From NCBI GenBank assembly GCA_009780175.1, contig WRAO01000004.1, positions 1 to 64,000 of the forward strand: a stretch of 64,000 nucleotides of DNA, read 5' to 3'. The stretch is from Oscillospiraceae bacterium. Its GTDB lineage: Bacteria > Bacillota > Clostridia > Oscillospirales > Oscillospiraceae. Positions within the stretch are counted from its first letter, which is position 1; each line of letters opens with the position of its first letter. The position numbers and the translations under genes were made by a program. Below are positions 1 to 8,349 of this stretch, piece by piece. Below the pieces are notes generated by a model. That model was not told the DNA's origin. It saw only the letters and a program-made list of their open reading frames with translations, and did not search any database.

Positions 1-66
1 ATATTGTATCCAATTCGATTGAAAAAGTCAATCCCTGGCCACAATGACGAAAAGCGGGAGGGAGGA

Positions 67-95
67 TTGACAAACGATAGGAAAAGCGATATAAT
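67..95 (+). promoter_or_regulatory. Sigma-A promoter of the decarboxylase operon
   Basis: A perfect -35 box TTGACA (67-72) and a perfect -10 box TATAAT (90-95) are separated by 17 bp. The first supported start codon lies about 80 bp downstream at 175, so the transcript has a leader of roughly 70 nt. Confidence 0.85.
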
Positions 96-174
96 ATATC
101 AAATCAATAATGGATACATTATCAATGACGTTCGTCTGATTGAGCATTTGAGCGACAAGGAAAGAAGGGGAACT

Positions 175-1626
175 ATGGGATATATCGTCCATGTTAACGG
201 TGTTGCCTATCGCGTAGAAGTTGATTCTGCCGGCGGGCAACCGGTCCCGGCACGGCTGGCCAGCAATACTGGCGGGCAGAAAGTAAAGTTCGTAGAAACC
301 ACCCTGCGGGACGGGCAGCAATGCCTCATCGCCACCCGAATGAAGACAGAAGACATGGTCCCCATCCTAGACACCATGGACCGCGCCGGCTTCCACGCCG
401 TCGAAGTCTGGGGCGGCGCCACGTTCGACGCCGCAATGCGCTTCCTCAATGAAGACCCCTGGGAAAGACTGCGCACGCTCAAACGGCATTTCAAAAACAC
501 CAAACTCCAAATGCTGTTCCGCGGGCAAAACATGCTCGGTTACAAAGGCTATCATGATGAAGTGGTAGACCGTTTCCTCGAACTCGCCATCGCAAACGGC
601 ATCGACATCGTCCGTATCTTCGACGCGCTCAATGACACGAGAAACCTCGAATCCTCCGTCAACGCCGTCAAGAAATACGGCGGACACGCTCAGCTCGCCC
701 TCAGCTACACCACCAGCGAAGTACATACCATCGAATACTACGTGAATCTTGCCAAAGAGTTCGAAAACATGGGCGCAGATTCCATTGCAATCAAAGACAT
801 GGCGGGTATCTTAGTCCCAGCCGACGCGTACGACCTCGTGAAAGGCATCAAAGAGGTCTGCAGCGTCCCCATCGAGATTCACACCCACTGCACCAGCGGC
901 ATGGCGGACATGGTCTACCTCAAAGCCGTGGAAGCAGGCGTTGACATTCTCAGCACCGCGTCGTCACCCTTCGCGCTCGGCACCTCCCAGCCGGCGACAG
1001 AGGTGATGAACGCGGCGCTGACCGGTCTTGGCTACAGCACAGACCTCGACCAAGCGACCCTCCTCGAAATCGCCCGCTATTTCCGTCCGATACGAGAACA
1101 GGCCATCGATTCTGGCCTCCTGAGCCCGAAAATGCTCGGCGTAGACGTGGAAACTTTCGAATACCAAGTTCCCGGCGGTATGCTCTCCAACCTCGTGTCC
1201 CAACTCAAGCAGCAAAACGCGGAACACAGATTTGAAGAGGTCCTGCAAGAAGTCCCCCGTGTCCGAGCAGACCTCGGCTATGTCCCGCTGGTCACCCCAT
1301 CGAGCCAAATCGTCGGCACCCAGGCCACGCTCAATGTGCTCCTCGGCGAACGCTACAAGATGGTCCCAAACGAAACCAAAGACCTCGTCCGCGGCAAATA
1401 CGGCAGAACCGCCGTGCCCATCTCAGATGAGATTCGCAAGAAGATCATTGGAGACGAAGAGCCCATCACCGTCCCGCCCTCCCAACTCGCAAAACCCGCG
1501 CTCGCGGAGGCGGAGGAGAAGATCAAAGACTACATCCGCCAGCCGGAAGATGTCCTGAGCTACGTCATGTTCCCGCAAGTCGCGGAAGAGTTCTTCAAAT
1601 TCCGCGAAGCGCAAGACGCCAAATAA
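175..1626 (+). CDS. oadA: Oxaloacetate decarboxylase alpha subunit (carboxyltransferase)
   Basis: This is the carboxyltransferase subunit of a biotin-dependent, membrane-bound decarboxylase; it moves CO2 from oxaloacetate (or a similar 2-oxo acid) to biotin on the carrier protein. The 483-residue protein has the HMGL-like TIM-barrel signature TLRDGQQ (residues 43-49) and the metal motif HTHCTSG. It ends without a biotinyl domain, which is encoded separately two genes downstream. The ATG at 175 is chosen because AAGAAGGGG precedes it; in-frame sequence further upstream shows no homology and contains the promoter. The first 20 residues resemble the start of a biotin carrier protein. Pyruvate carboxylase subunit B is the alternative, made unlikely by the beta-subunit gene in the operon. 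Confidence 0.9.
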   Translation: MGYIVHVNGVAYRVEVDSAGGQPVPARLASNTGGQKVKFVETTLRDGQQCLIATRMKTEDMVPILDTMDRAGFHAVEVWGGATFDAAMRFLNEDPWERLRTLKRHFKNTKLQMLFRGQNMLGYKGYHDEVVDRFLELAIANGIDIVRIFDALNDTRNLESSVNAVKKYGGHAQLALSYTTSEVHTIEYYVNLAKEFENMGADSIAIKDMAGILVPADAYDLVKGIKEVCSVPIEIHTHCTSGMADMVYLKAVEAGVDILSTASSPFALGTSQPATEVMNAALTGLGYSTDLDQATLLEIARYFRPIREQAIDSGLLSPKMLGVDVETFEYQVPGGMLSNLVSQLKQQNAEHRFEEVLQEVPRVRADLGYVPLVTPSSQIVGTQATLNVLLGERYKMVPNETKDLVRGKYGRTAVPISDEIRKKIIGDEEPITVPPSQLAKPALAEAEEKIKDYIRQPEDVLSYVMFPQVAEEFFKFREAQDAK

Positions 1627-1649
1627 CGAAAAGAGAGGCAGGGAAGCAA

Positions 1650-1901
1650 GTGTTTTGTTATGACCTCACCGTAGTGCTGTTCGGCATACTGCTCGGCACC
1701 ATCGCCGTGCTGCTCCTGTGTCATGTACTCCTGTTTGCAAAGCTCGTGGCAAAGGTAGACCGGCTCGCCAACCAACAAATCCAATCAGCATATCAACCGC
1801 TCGCCGCTGGCCAAGTCACGGCAAGCGCGACCCAAGAGATGGACGAAGAACTCGCGGCAGTCATCACCGCCGCCATCGCCGCCTACGAACAAGATAAATA
1901 A
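1650..1901 (+). CDS. Decarboxylase gamma-type small membrane subunit
   Basis: An 83-residue protein with one N-terminal membrane helix (about residues 7-30) and a hydrophilic, Glu/Gln-rich tail. In oxaloacetate decarboxylases the small gamma subunit holds the alpha and beta subunits together at the membrane. Identification rests on size, topology and position between the alpha and carrier genes; sequence similarity in this family is weak. The start is a GTG preceded by a purine-rich GGCAGGGAAG. It lies 23 bp after oadA and 14 bp before the biotin carrier gene. Confidence 0.7.
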   Translation: MFCYDLTVVLFGILLGTIAVLLLCHVLLFAKLVAKVDRLANQQIQSAYQPLAAGQVTASATQEMDEELAAVITAAIAAYEQDK

Positions 1902-1915
1902 TAGGGAGGATCACT

Positions 1916-2338
1916 ATGAAAAGCTATAACATAACCGTCAACGGAAAAACATTCCAAGTCCAAGTAGAAGAAAACCGGGGAGGCCCCGTTGTTCGAACAG
2001 TAGCACCGGCTCCGGTGGCAGCACCCACACCAGTCGCGGCGCCTGCGCCTGTTGCAGCCCCCGTCGCGGCTCCGACACCAGCCGCCGCACCTGTGGCACC
2101 GGCTGCCGCTCCCGTCGCTGGCGGCGGCGCAAAAGTAGAAGCCCCCATGCCGGGCAAGATCCTCTCGATTAATGTAGCGGTAGGCGACGCAGTCACACAA
2201 AACCAAGCGCTCTGCATTTTGGAAGCCATGAAAATGGAAAACGAGATCGCCGCGCCTGTCGCTGGAACAATCACCAGCGTCTGTGTGACCAAAGGGGAAA
2301 CGGTAGACACCGCAAAAGTCCTGTTCACCATCGGCTAA
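1916..2338 (+). CDS. Biotin carboxyl carrier protein of the decarboxylase
   Basis: A 140-residue carrier with a short N-terminal domain (1-25), a flexible Ala/Pro/Val-rich linker (about 28-70) and a C-terminal biotinyl domain (72-140). The biotinylation motif EAMKMENE is at residues 103-110, with Lys106 as the attachment site. The long linker is typical of carriers that swing between a cytoplasmic carboxyltransferase and a membrane decarboxylase. RBS AGGGAGGA sits 5 bp before the ATG. It is the third gene of the operon. Confidence 0.92.
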   Translation: MKSYNITVNGKTFQVQVEENRGGPVVRTVAPAPVAAPTPVAAPAPVAAPVAAPTPAAAPVAPAAAPVAGGGAKVEAPMPGKILSINVAVGDAVTQNQALCILEAMKMENEIAAPVAGTITSVCVTKGETVDTAKVLFTIG

Positions 2339-2387
2339 GGACGAACGGTTCTATCAATAATTTGCAATTGCGCAAGGAGATGTAATC

Positions 2388-3518
2388 ATGTTTCGTGAGT
2401 TTATTGGAACAATGGGCTTCGTGGGAATGACGCCACCGCGGGCGCTTATGATCGGTATCGGGTTCCTATTCCTCTATATTGGAATCGTAAAAAAGAAGGA
2501 GTCTCTCCTCCTCGTCCCGATGGCCTTTGGTATGATCCTGGCCAACCTGCCCTTCGCAAACCTTTCCGCCCATGACGAGGGGTACCTGCTCAATTTCATG
2601 TATCAGGGCATCCATCTCATCATCCTTCCGCCGTTGATCTTCCTCTGCATCGGCGCTCTGACCGACTTCGGCCCGCTGATCTCCAACAAAAAGACCGTGT
2701 TCATCGGCATCGGCGGCCAGCTCGGTATCATCATGGCATTCTTCCTTGCACAGGCCACCAGCTTGATCCCCGGTTTCGCCGGATTCGGCCCGGGAGAAGC
2801 CGCGGCCATCGCCATCATCGGCAGCTCAGACGGCCCGACCGCCATCTTCACCTCGGCGGCCCTCGCGCCTCATTTGCTGCCAGCCATCGCGATCGCCGCG
2901 TACTCTTACATGGCGCTCGTCCCGCTGATCCAGCCCCCCATTATGCGCGCCTTGACCACACACGAAGAGCGCATCATCGTGATGCCCCCGCCCAAGCAAG
3001 TGACGAAGACGCAAAAGATCGTATTCCCCATCGTCATGACAGTTGTCATCATTTTGCTGGTTCCCGCCGCGGGCGCGCTCCTCGGCATGCTCCTCCTCGG
3101 CAACCTGATCCGCGAATGCGGCGTGACAGAGCGCTATTCCCAAACCCTGCAAAATGAGTTCCTCAACATCCTGACTTTGATCCTCGCGCTCGCGCTCGGC
3201 GCTTCCGCGACAGCAGAGGCCTTCTTGACCCCGACAACGCTCATCATCACCGTACTCGGCCTCCTCGCCTTCGTCTTCGGCACCGTCGGCGGCGTGCTCA
3301 TGGCAAAACTCCTCTGCAAGCTCACAGGCGGCAAGATCAACCCCCTCATCGGCAACTCCGGCGTCTCTGCCATGCCGATGGCGGCGCGTGTGTCTCAGAG
3401 CGTTGGTCAAGAATACAACCCGCAAAACCACCTCCTCATGCACGCCATGGGCCCGATCGTAGCGAGTACCGTCGGCTCGGCGATTTTCGCGGGTATCTTC
3501 GTAACCCTGCTCCGGTAA
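2388..3518 (+). CDS. oadB: Sodium-pumping decarboxylase beta subunit
   Basis: A 376-residue polytopic membrane protein of the OadB/GcdB/MmdB family, which decarboxylates carboxybiotin and exports Na+. The conserved membrane motif GSSDGPTAIF and the re-entrant regions rich in Gly/Asn/Ser (for example IGNSGVSAMPMAARV near the C-terminus) match the ion-binding core. Length is close to the usual 370-430. The RBS AAGGAG lies 8 bp before the ATG. As the last gene of the operon it makes this a complete sodium pump; whether the substrate is oxaloacetate, methylmalonyl-CoA or glutaconyl-CoA follows from the alpha subunit, which points to oxaloacetate. Confidence 0.92.
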   Translation: MFREFIGTMGFVGMTPPRALMIGIGFLFLYIGIVKKKESLLLVPMAFGMILANLPFANLSAHDEGYLLNFMYQGIHLIILPPLIFLCIGALTDFGPLISNKKTVFIGIGGQLGIIMAFFLAQATSLIPGFAGFGPGEAAAIAIIGSSDGPTAIFTSAALAPHLLPAIAIAAYSYMALVPLIQPPIMRALTTHEERIIVMPPPKQVTKTQKIVFPIVMTVVIILLVPAAGALLGMLLLGNLIRECGVTERYSQTLQNEFLNILTLILALALGASATAEAFLTPTTLIITVLGLLAFVFGTVGGVLMAKLLCKLTGGKINPLIGNSGVSAMPMAARVSQSVGQEYNPQNHLLMHAMGPIVASTVGSAIFAGIFVTLLR

Positions 3519-3546
3519 GCAGATCGACCGGTAACTACATCATTTG

Positions 3547-3575
3547 GGCGGCGGCACCTGATACGTGCCGCCGCC
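3547..3575 (+). terminator. GC-rich hairpin after oadB
   Basis: An 11-bp perfect stem (GGCGGCGGCAC / GTGCCGCCGCC) with a 7-nt loop lies 29 bp after the oadB stop. There is no clear T-run after it, so it may be a stabilising 3' end rather than an efficient intrinsic terminator. Confidence 0.55.
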
Positions 3576-3638
3576 TAGCCATTGAAACGTGGCTGTGGTA
3601 TACTATCTGGACAAATCACGGATTCAGGAGGAAAAAGT

Positions 3639-3887
3639 ATGAGAAGTGGCCGAGCAAGACCGGCTCCGGGGGTCGTAAAAATCATTTGTATGAGCGCGGT
3701 TTTTGCGGGCATCGTGTTTTTTGCGATGGGCAACATATTCGTAACCGTGTGTATGATCGCAAGCGCTTTTGTACTGGAGAAGAATCTGTATCGCTGCCCC
3801 AATTGCGATCATAAACTCAACATGAAGGTCCCGCTGACGGCCCACCCCCTCTGCCCCGCCTGCGGCTGGAACCTGCGAAAAAAATAG
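3639..3887 (+). CDS. Small membrane protein with zinc ribbon
   Basis: An 82-residue hypothetical protein. Residues about 12-46 form one or two membrane helices; the C-terminal half carries a four-cysteine zinc ribbon, CPNC and CPAC separated by about 18 residues. The ATG at 3639 follows CAGGAGG. An extended -10 box (TG-N-TATACT, 3596-3604) lies upstream, so it probably has its own promoter. No function is recognised. Confidence 0.7.
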   Translation: MRSGRARPAPGVVKIICMSAVFAGIVFFAMGNIFVTVCMIASAFVLEKNLYRCPNCDHKLNMKVPLTAHPLCPACGWNLRKK

Positions 3888-3987
3888 CCGCATTCCGCAG
3901 GGGCGCGCATCGCGCGTTCGCAGACGGCCAATGGCCGCCCTTACCTGGAACAACCTAACTCCCACTCTATGTGATCGAGGACATCCC

Positions 3988-5049
3988 ATGCTATATCTGC
4001 TCCTGCTCCACCTCGTCGGTTTGATCGGTGGACTGCTCGCGAGAAAATGCAAAGTCCCGGCCGGGGCGCTTTTGGGCGCCATGGTTTCTGTCGTTGCGCT
4101 CAATATGGTCACCGGAATCGAGCAGGCCTACCCGCTCAACCTCCGATTTGTCGTCCAGGTATTCTCAGGCATCCTCATCGGTCTGACCTTCACCCGCACC
4201 GACATTATTATGTTGCGCCGCATGTTCAAATCCGTCCTCATCCTGCTCGGCGCGATGCTGACCCTCAATGTCCTCTTCGCCTTCATCGTCCACCGTTTCA
4301 CCACTCTAGACCTCACCACGGCCCTCTTCGTCACCGCCCCCGGGGGTATGTCAGACCTTGCCCTGATTGCCGTAGACTTCGGTGCCGACACCCGCCAAGT
4401 CGCAATGTTACATGTGTTCCGCTTCGGCTTCGTTGTGCTCTTCTTCCCCTTCGCCATCCGCCGCACCATGCTCCGGAAACACAAAGAAAACGAAGCCGAA
4501 AAACCGCCTTGCCCGATCAATGTGCCCACAACCGCAAAACCATGCCTATCGACCAAGCGGAAAGCCCTCCGAATTTTCCTCACCGTCCTGGTCGCCGGCA
4601 CAGGCGCGTTCCTCGCAAGAGCTGCGGGCGTTCCGGCGGGCGCTCTAATCGGCTCCGTCACAGCCACGGTCATATTCGGCGCAGGCGCGCAACTGGCGTT
4701 GTTCCCCAAAAAGGCCAGAATCGGCGTCCAAGTCTTCGCGGGCTGTTTCTTAGGCAGCCAAATCACCCTCCAAGCCGTAGAATACATCCGCACCCTGCCC
4801 GGCCCCATGGCGATCATCCTGGTGCAGGTATTTGTCGTGGCCTTCGGCGTTTCCTGGCTCCTCCGCCGCTTCTCCACGATGGACCGGACCTCCTGCCTCT
4901 TCGCCAGCATCCCCGGCGGCATGGTAGAAATGGGGATCCTCGCAGAAGAAATGGGTCTAGATGTCCCCAGAATTATCCTGATGCACACCTGTCGTATTGT
5001 CGGCGTAGTCAGCATGATGCCCGTAATGCTTTGGCTGTTTGTCCGCTAA
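3988..5049 (+). CDS. AbrB-family (duplicated-domain) inner-membrane permease
   Basis: A 353-residue integral membrane protein of the family named AbrB / putative ammonia monooxygenase (COG3180), which is unrelated to the AbrB DNA-binding protein. The sequence shows the internal duplication typical of the family: two halves each containing a VPAGAL(L/I)G motif, a VQVF(S/A)G helix and a TAPGGMSD / SIPGGMVE motif near residues 115-120 and 310-315. It is believed to be a transporter; the substrate is unknown. The start at 3988 is chosen because homology begins there; upstream sequence in the same frame is not membrane-like. A strong terminator follows. Confidence 0.82.
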   Translation: MLYLLLLHLVGLIGGLLARKCKVPAGALLGAMVSVVALNMVTGIEQAYPLNLRFVVQVFSGILIGLTFTRTDIIMLRRMFKSVLILLGAMLTLNVLFAFIVHRFTTLDLTTALFVTAPGGMSDLALIAVDFGADTRQVAMLHVFRFGFVVLFFPFAIRRTMLRKHKENEAEKPPCPINVPTTAKPCLSTKRKALRIFLTVLVAGTGAFLARAAGVPAGALIGSVTATVIFGAGAQLALFPKKARIGVQVFAGCFLGSQITLQAVEYIRTLPGPMAIILVQVFVVAFGVSWLLRRFSTMDRTSCLFASIPGGMVEMGILAEEMGLDVPRIILMHTCRIVGVVSMMPVMLWLFVR

Positions 5050-5056
5050 ATCCGCA

Positions 5057-5095
5057 AAAAAGCCCAGCACATCTACAAGGTGTGCTGGGCTTTTT
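5057..5095 (+). terminator. Intrinsic terminator
   Basis: A 14-bp stem (core AGCCCAGCAC / GTGCTGGGCT, flanked by A and T runs), an 11-nt loop and a T-rich tail directly after the permease stop codon. Confidence 0.92.
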
Positions 5096-5144
5096 CATTT
5101 TTAAGAGGATTTTGTGGAAAATGCGCGATGAAATGACGCATTGA

Positions 5145-5173
5145 TTGACAGATTTATTCGATTGTGATAAAAT
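5145..5173 (+). promoter_or_regulatory. Sigma-A promoter of the lactonase-like gene
   Basis: TTGACA (5145-5150), 17-bp spacer, TAAAAT (5168-5173). The start codon at 5218 lies about 38 bp past the expected transcription start. Confidence 0.8.
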
Positions 5174-5217
5174 TCATACGCTTCACGCTCGAACAAAATA
5201 GAAGAGGAGTTGTTACA

Positions 5218-5994
5218 ATGCGGCTATATGTTTTCCAATGTGGTGTGCTCTACAGTGACAAGGGTGCCTTCGTCGCTGGAACTGCTGGAACAAAGTTCGA
5301 TGTGCCCGTTCCATACTTCTTAATCAAACACGAAAAAGGCTACGTGCTGTTCGATTCCGGGCATAACAAAAAAACGATAGAAGACGCCAAAGCCGCCCTG
5401 CCCAAAGTAATTTTCGACGCCTACCACCCCGCCGATTTCGGCGACGGCTACGTGTTAGACGCGCTGGAAAAAGCCGGCGTAAAACCGGAAGAGATCGTCT
5501 ACCACATCTGTTCCCATCTCCATTTTGACCACTCAGGCGGCATCGGCCTCTTCCCGAACGCCACATATGTGCTCCAACGCCAAGAACTCCAATACGCCTA
5601 CATGCCAGACCCCTTCATGAAACTCGCCTATCTGCGGGAAGACTTCGACCGAGATGTCAACTGGCTACTGCTCGATGGCTGGAACGACCATAAATATGAT
5701 CTCTTCGACGACGGAAAAATCATCATCCACTACACCCCGGGCCACACCCCCGGCCATCAATCCGTGCAGGTCAATCTGGAAGAGTCCGGCCCCATGCTCT
5801 TAGCCGCAGACGCCTGCTACACCGTAGAAAACCTGACTGACCTCAAACTCTCCGGCCTCGCCTGTGACAATTCGGCCTACACAAATACGCTCAAGCGCTT
5901 CCAAGACCTCCAAAAGCGCGGCGTCCAGATCGTAACCGGCCACGACCCCGAAGCCTGGCGCTCCATGAAAAAATTCCCGGCGTTTTATCAGTAG
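5218..5994 (+). CDS. Metallo-beta-lactamase-fold hydrolase, N-acyl homoserine lactonase-like
   Basis: A 258-residue single-domain MBL-fold enzyme. The dinuclear metal site is intact: SHLHFDH at residues 99-105, a second His in the PGHTPGH segment, the bridging Asp in AADACY and the last His in TGHDPEAW. Length and motif spacing match the AttM/AiiA lactonase group better than glyoxalase II or RNase J types. The substrate could equally be another lactone or ester. The ATG at 5218 follows AGAGGAG. It is monocistronic, between its own promoter and terminator, and nothing nearby points to quorum sensing. Confidence 0.82.
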   Translation: MRLYVFQCGVLYSDKGAFVAGTAGTKFDVPVPYFLIKHEKGYVLFDSGHNKKTIEDAKAALPKVIFDAYHPADFGDGYVLDALEKAGVKPEEIVYHICSHLHFDHSGGIGLFPNATYVLQRQELQYAYMPDPFMKLAYLREDFDRDVNWLLLDGWNDHKYDLFDDGKIIIHYTPGHTPGHQSVQVNLEESGPMLLAADACYTVENLTDLKLSGLACDNSAYTNTLKRFQDLQKRGVQIVTGHDPEAWRSMKKFPAFYQ

Positions 5995-6007
5995 GTCTAT
6001 CCAGACA

Positions 6008-6045
6008 AAACTCCACCGCCTACCCGGCGGTGGAGTTTCTTTTAC
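6008..6045 (+). terminator. Intrinsic terminator
   Basis: Stem CTCCACCGCC / GGCGGTGGAG with a 5-nt loop, extended by AAA/TTT pairs and followed by TCTTTT, 13 bp after the lactonase-like stop codon. Confidence 0.9.
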
Positions 6046-6182
6046 CCATTTAGCCCTTTTGCCAAAGCCGCCAGAAGTCTCCGCTTTGTCGGTTCGGTGC
6101 AACAGTAAAAAATACTTATTTTACAAACTAGCATCTATGAATCATACTCAAAATCTGTTTTGGTAGAATGGCGGCAGTTTTG

Positions 6183-6890
6183 CTAGGGGCGTCGATGGGC
6201 CTTCCAAAAGCGCAGGGCAAGAACTACAACGCCCGCAAAAGCAAGTACAATACCGAAAGTCGTGGCTGGATCTCCGGAATTAGGGCCATATTGCAGAAAT
6301 GCCTCAAAACTTCGATTCATTGCACTGCCATAAAGGATGGCGCCAATGCCGCTCAGGATGATGCCAGCACCAGCTAAAAGCATGGTCGTTTCTGCTTTGC
6401 GTTTCAGAACCGCAAGGCCTACCGCAATCACCACGACAGCAATGCCAATGTTGATGAGAGGAATTCCTTCATATCTGGCTTCCTCCATCAGACCGAAAAA
6501 TGCTGTAAGTGCAGCGAACCCAAATAATAGCGCCGCACCTATTTTCCTGCCAATGGATACGCCTTTTACGACAGAGGATGACGCTGTATCTGTGAATACA
6601 GGCTCTCGTTTGGATGCTTTCGGCTGTGGCGGCTGCACAGGTTGTACCGGACGTGTTGGCCGCGCCTGCGATGCTTGCGTTGGACGCGTTGGTTGAGACT
6701 GTGCTGGCTGTACCGGGATGCCCATTTGTGCGCCGCATTTCACACAAAACTTTGCGTCATCCGCAAACGCGCCGCCGCAATTGGTGCAGAATTTTGCGGG
6801 CGGCTCTTTTTCGACAGCCTTGCCGCAACCGGCGCAAAATTGATCCCCAGAATCGACTTCTGTGCCGCATGATTTGCAGGATAGGTTCAT
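6183..6890 (-). CDS. Double zinc-ribbon membrane protein
   Basis: A 235-residue protein. The N-terminus has two zinc ribbons (CKSCG..CAGCG and CTNCG..CVKCG, residues about 5-55), then a Gln/Pro/Thr/Arg-rich linker (60-95), then four hydrophobic segments likely to be membrane helices (about 110-230). Function is unknown; this layout is common in clostridial proteins thought to sense or scaffold at the membrane. Its first 55 residues are clearly paralogous to those of the next gene upstream (ending at 6938), so the pair arose by duplication of the ribbon module. RBS AAAGGA is weak. Confidence 0.78.
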   Translation of the reverse strand: MNLSCKSCGTEVDSGDQFCAGCGKAVEKEPPAKFCTNCGGAFADDAKFCVKCGAQMGIPVQPAQSQPTRPTQASQARPTRPVQPVQPPQPKASKREPVFTDTASSSVVKGVSIGRKIGAALLFGFAALTAFFGLMEEARYEGIPLINIGIAVVVIAVGLAVLKRKAETTMLLAGAGIILSGIGAILYGSAMNRSFEAFLQYGPNSGDPATTFGIVLAFAGVVVLALRFWKAHRRP

Positions 6891-6937
6891 GGTTTGTCCT
6901 TTCTGAGCATTCTCTTAGAGTTTGGGTTGAGCCTGTA

Positions 6938-7606
6938 TTACAAATTTGCTAATCTTTGCACATAGGCTACGAAGCGGTCTGCAATTTGACCACATGCTTC
7001 CGGACCCGGCATATGTTCTTCTTCTCCAAACCAAAAGTCGTGAAAACTTCCGTTTCTTAGTGCAATCTGAAAACCGGGCAACCCGACCGGGTTGCCTTCG
7101 TCAATATTGTAATCTTTACGAACGATCGCTGCAACGTCCTTCAAATAAAGTGTGACATCCTTCTCCCACGTGGGAGTCTTCTTGAAAAGAGCTCCCGTCA
7201 CTGTAATCGTTTGCAATTTCCAAACAAGGCGCTGTGTCGTTAATGTTAACATTCCGACCCCGACATCAAGCGCTTTGAACGATCGGCCGAGCTTGCCGTT
7301 TTCTTCAGACGCATGTTCTTGGAGCAGGACATGCTCACCAGGCAAAACAGAATCAAGTGGGCGCTCCGGATTTATGGGTATGAGTTCCTCCTGAAACGTA
7401 GCAGAGTGTTGCGTATGCGCAGACTGTGGCGCATCTCCCGCCTTCGTGCCGCAATTTGCGCAGAAGTTCGCGTCACTTGCGACACGGGTGCCGCATTTGG
7501 TGCAAAATTGCTCCGCCGGCTCCCGGACAATAGCCCCGCCGCATCCTCTGCAAAATTTATCTTCTTGTCTAGTTTCTGCACCGCATGATTTGCAGGATAT
7601 GTTCAT
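6938..7606 (-). CDS. Double zinc-ribbon protein with GRAM/PH-like domain
   Basis: A 222-residue soluble protein with two N-terminal zinc ribbons (CKSCG..CRGCG and CTKCG..CANCG) and a C-terminal beta-rich domain (about 85-215). The segment LGVGMLTLTTQRLVW-like, seen here as VGMLTLTTQRLVWK, is the hallmark of bacterial GRAM/PH-like folds; these often bind lipids or proteins. It precedes the membrane paralogue by 47 bp on the same strand, so both are probably one transcript. GGAGG lies 7 bp before the ATG. The promoter region contains a (TA)9 tract. Confidence 0.78.
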   Translation of the reverse strand: MNISCKSCGAETRQEDKFCRGCGGAIVREPAEQFCTKCGTRVASDANFCANCGTKAGDAPQSAHTQHSATFQEELIPINPERPLDSVLPGEHVLLQEHASEENGKLGRSFKALDVGVGMLTLTTQRLVWKLQTITVTGALFKKTPTWEKDVTLYLKDVAAIVRKDYNIDEGNPVGLPGFQIALRNGSFHDFWFGEEEHMPGPEACGQIADRFVAYVQRLANL

Positions 7607-7823
7607 GTCCTTGCCTCCATTTTTCTTGTTTTAACGTACCGAATAATTATATATATATATATATAGTCAAGACTAAGTTCTACAAAAAAGCGGCTATACT
7701 CCGCAAAAGACGAAGATACCCGCTTAAAAACAACCTGTGGCTATTCAGTTTTTGGCATAACGAACGCAAGCGACACTTCACCGTCCGTGGGCTGCCCCTA
7801 CAATCACGCCCCACGACGGCCCT
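7607..7823. other. Intergenic region
   Basis: Apart from the (TA)9 promoter at its left end, no gene, hairpin with T-run or RNA is apparent here. The gene to the right ends at 7824 on the minus strand and the gene to the left starts at 7606. Confidence 0.5.
7646..7670 (-). promoter_or_regulatory. Promoter with a (TA)9 tract between -35 and -10
   Basis: On the minus strand TTGACT (7670-7665) is followed directly by nine TA repeats (7665-7648) that run into TATAAT (7651-7646). The spacing between these two boxes is 13 bp, too short for sigma-A, while each added TA unit would lengthen it by 2 bp. A second reading pairs TTGACT with ATTATT (7647-7642) at 17 bp. The start codon is about 40 bp downstream. 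Confidence 0.6.
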
Positions 7824-8348
7824 CTACACCGTATCCACAACCCCGCGCACCCCATCCAAGGCCCCCGGATATAACTCCCGCACCATGCTCCATTCCGCCG
7901 TAAGGGACGCGTCCTCCTGATGAAAAATCCCATACCGATAAGACGGCAGAAACCCCAGCCGCCCATATATCTCCGAGTCTCCGCAAAGAAACACCGCCCG
8001 AAACCCAAGCCCCCTCGCAACGCGCAAAGCCTCCGCAACCATTGTCCGCGCAATGCCGCGCCGAACATAGTCCGGATGCACACAAATAGGGGAGAGGAGG
8101 AGCTCAGTTAGCTCCCCCTCCGGCGTAGTAATCGCGGTTTTGTACAACACAATCTGCCCAACAAGCGTCCCGTCGTCCAGCTCTGCAACTAGAGATAACT
8201 CCGGGATAAACGCATCCTTCCCCCGCAGCTCCTCTAAGTAGTCCTGCTCATCCGGCTCCGCTCCGTCCCGGCAGACCGTGGCGAAAGCTGTTCGGACAAG
8301 CCGATACACCTCCGCGTAATCCGCCGGCCTCTCCGCGCGAATTATCAT
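7824..8348 (-). CDS. GNAT-family N-acetyltransferase
   Basis: A 174-residue acetyl-CoA-dependent acyltransferase. The acetyl-CoA loop is visible as VHPDYVRRGIARTMV (the R-x-x-G-x-G/A signature), followed by a helix with LGFRAVFLCGD and the late-family YGRLGF motif seen in many GNAT proteins of unknown substrate. The ATG at 8348 is preferred because it follows the previous gene's TGA after one base (TGATATG), implying coupled translation; an upstream in-frame extension would run back into that gene. It is the last gene of a GntR / membrane protein / GNAT operon. Confidence 0.85.
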   Translation of the reverse strand: MIIRAERPADYAEVYRLVRTAFATVCRDGAEPDEQDYLEELRGKDAFIPELSLVAELDDGTLVGQIVLYKTAITTPEGELTELLLSPICVHPDYVRRGIARTMVAEALRVARGLGFRAVFLCGDSEIYGRLGFLPSYRYGIFHQEDASLTAEWSMVRELYPGALDGVRGVVDTV

Positions 8349-8349
8349 A

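Noticed and set aside
4-174. In-frame upstream extension of oadA
   Set aside because: The stretch contains the operon's promoter and no homology to carboxyltransferases; the ATG at 175 has a proper ribosome site.
3547-3575. CRISPR-like or mobile repeat from the GGC-rich palindrome
   Set aside because: It occurs once as a simple hairpin right after an operon and has no spacer array.
5218-5994. A quorum-quenching locus
   Set aside because: The enzyme has lactonase-like metal motifs, but there is no LuxR/LuxI or acyl-homoserine-lactone gene nearby, so only the fold and family are claimed.
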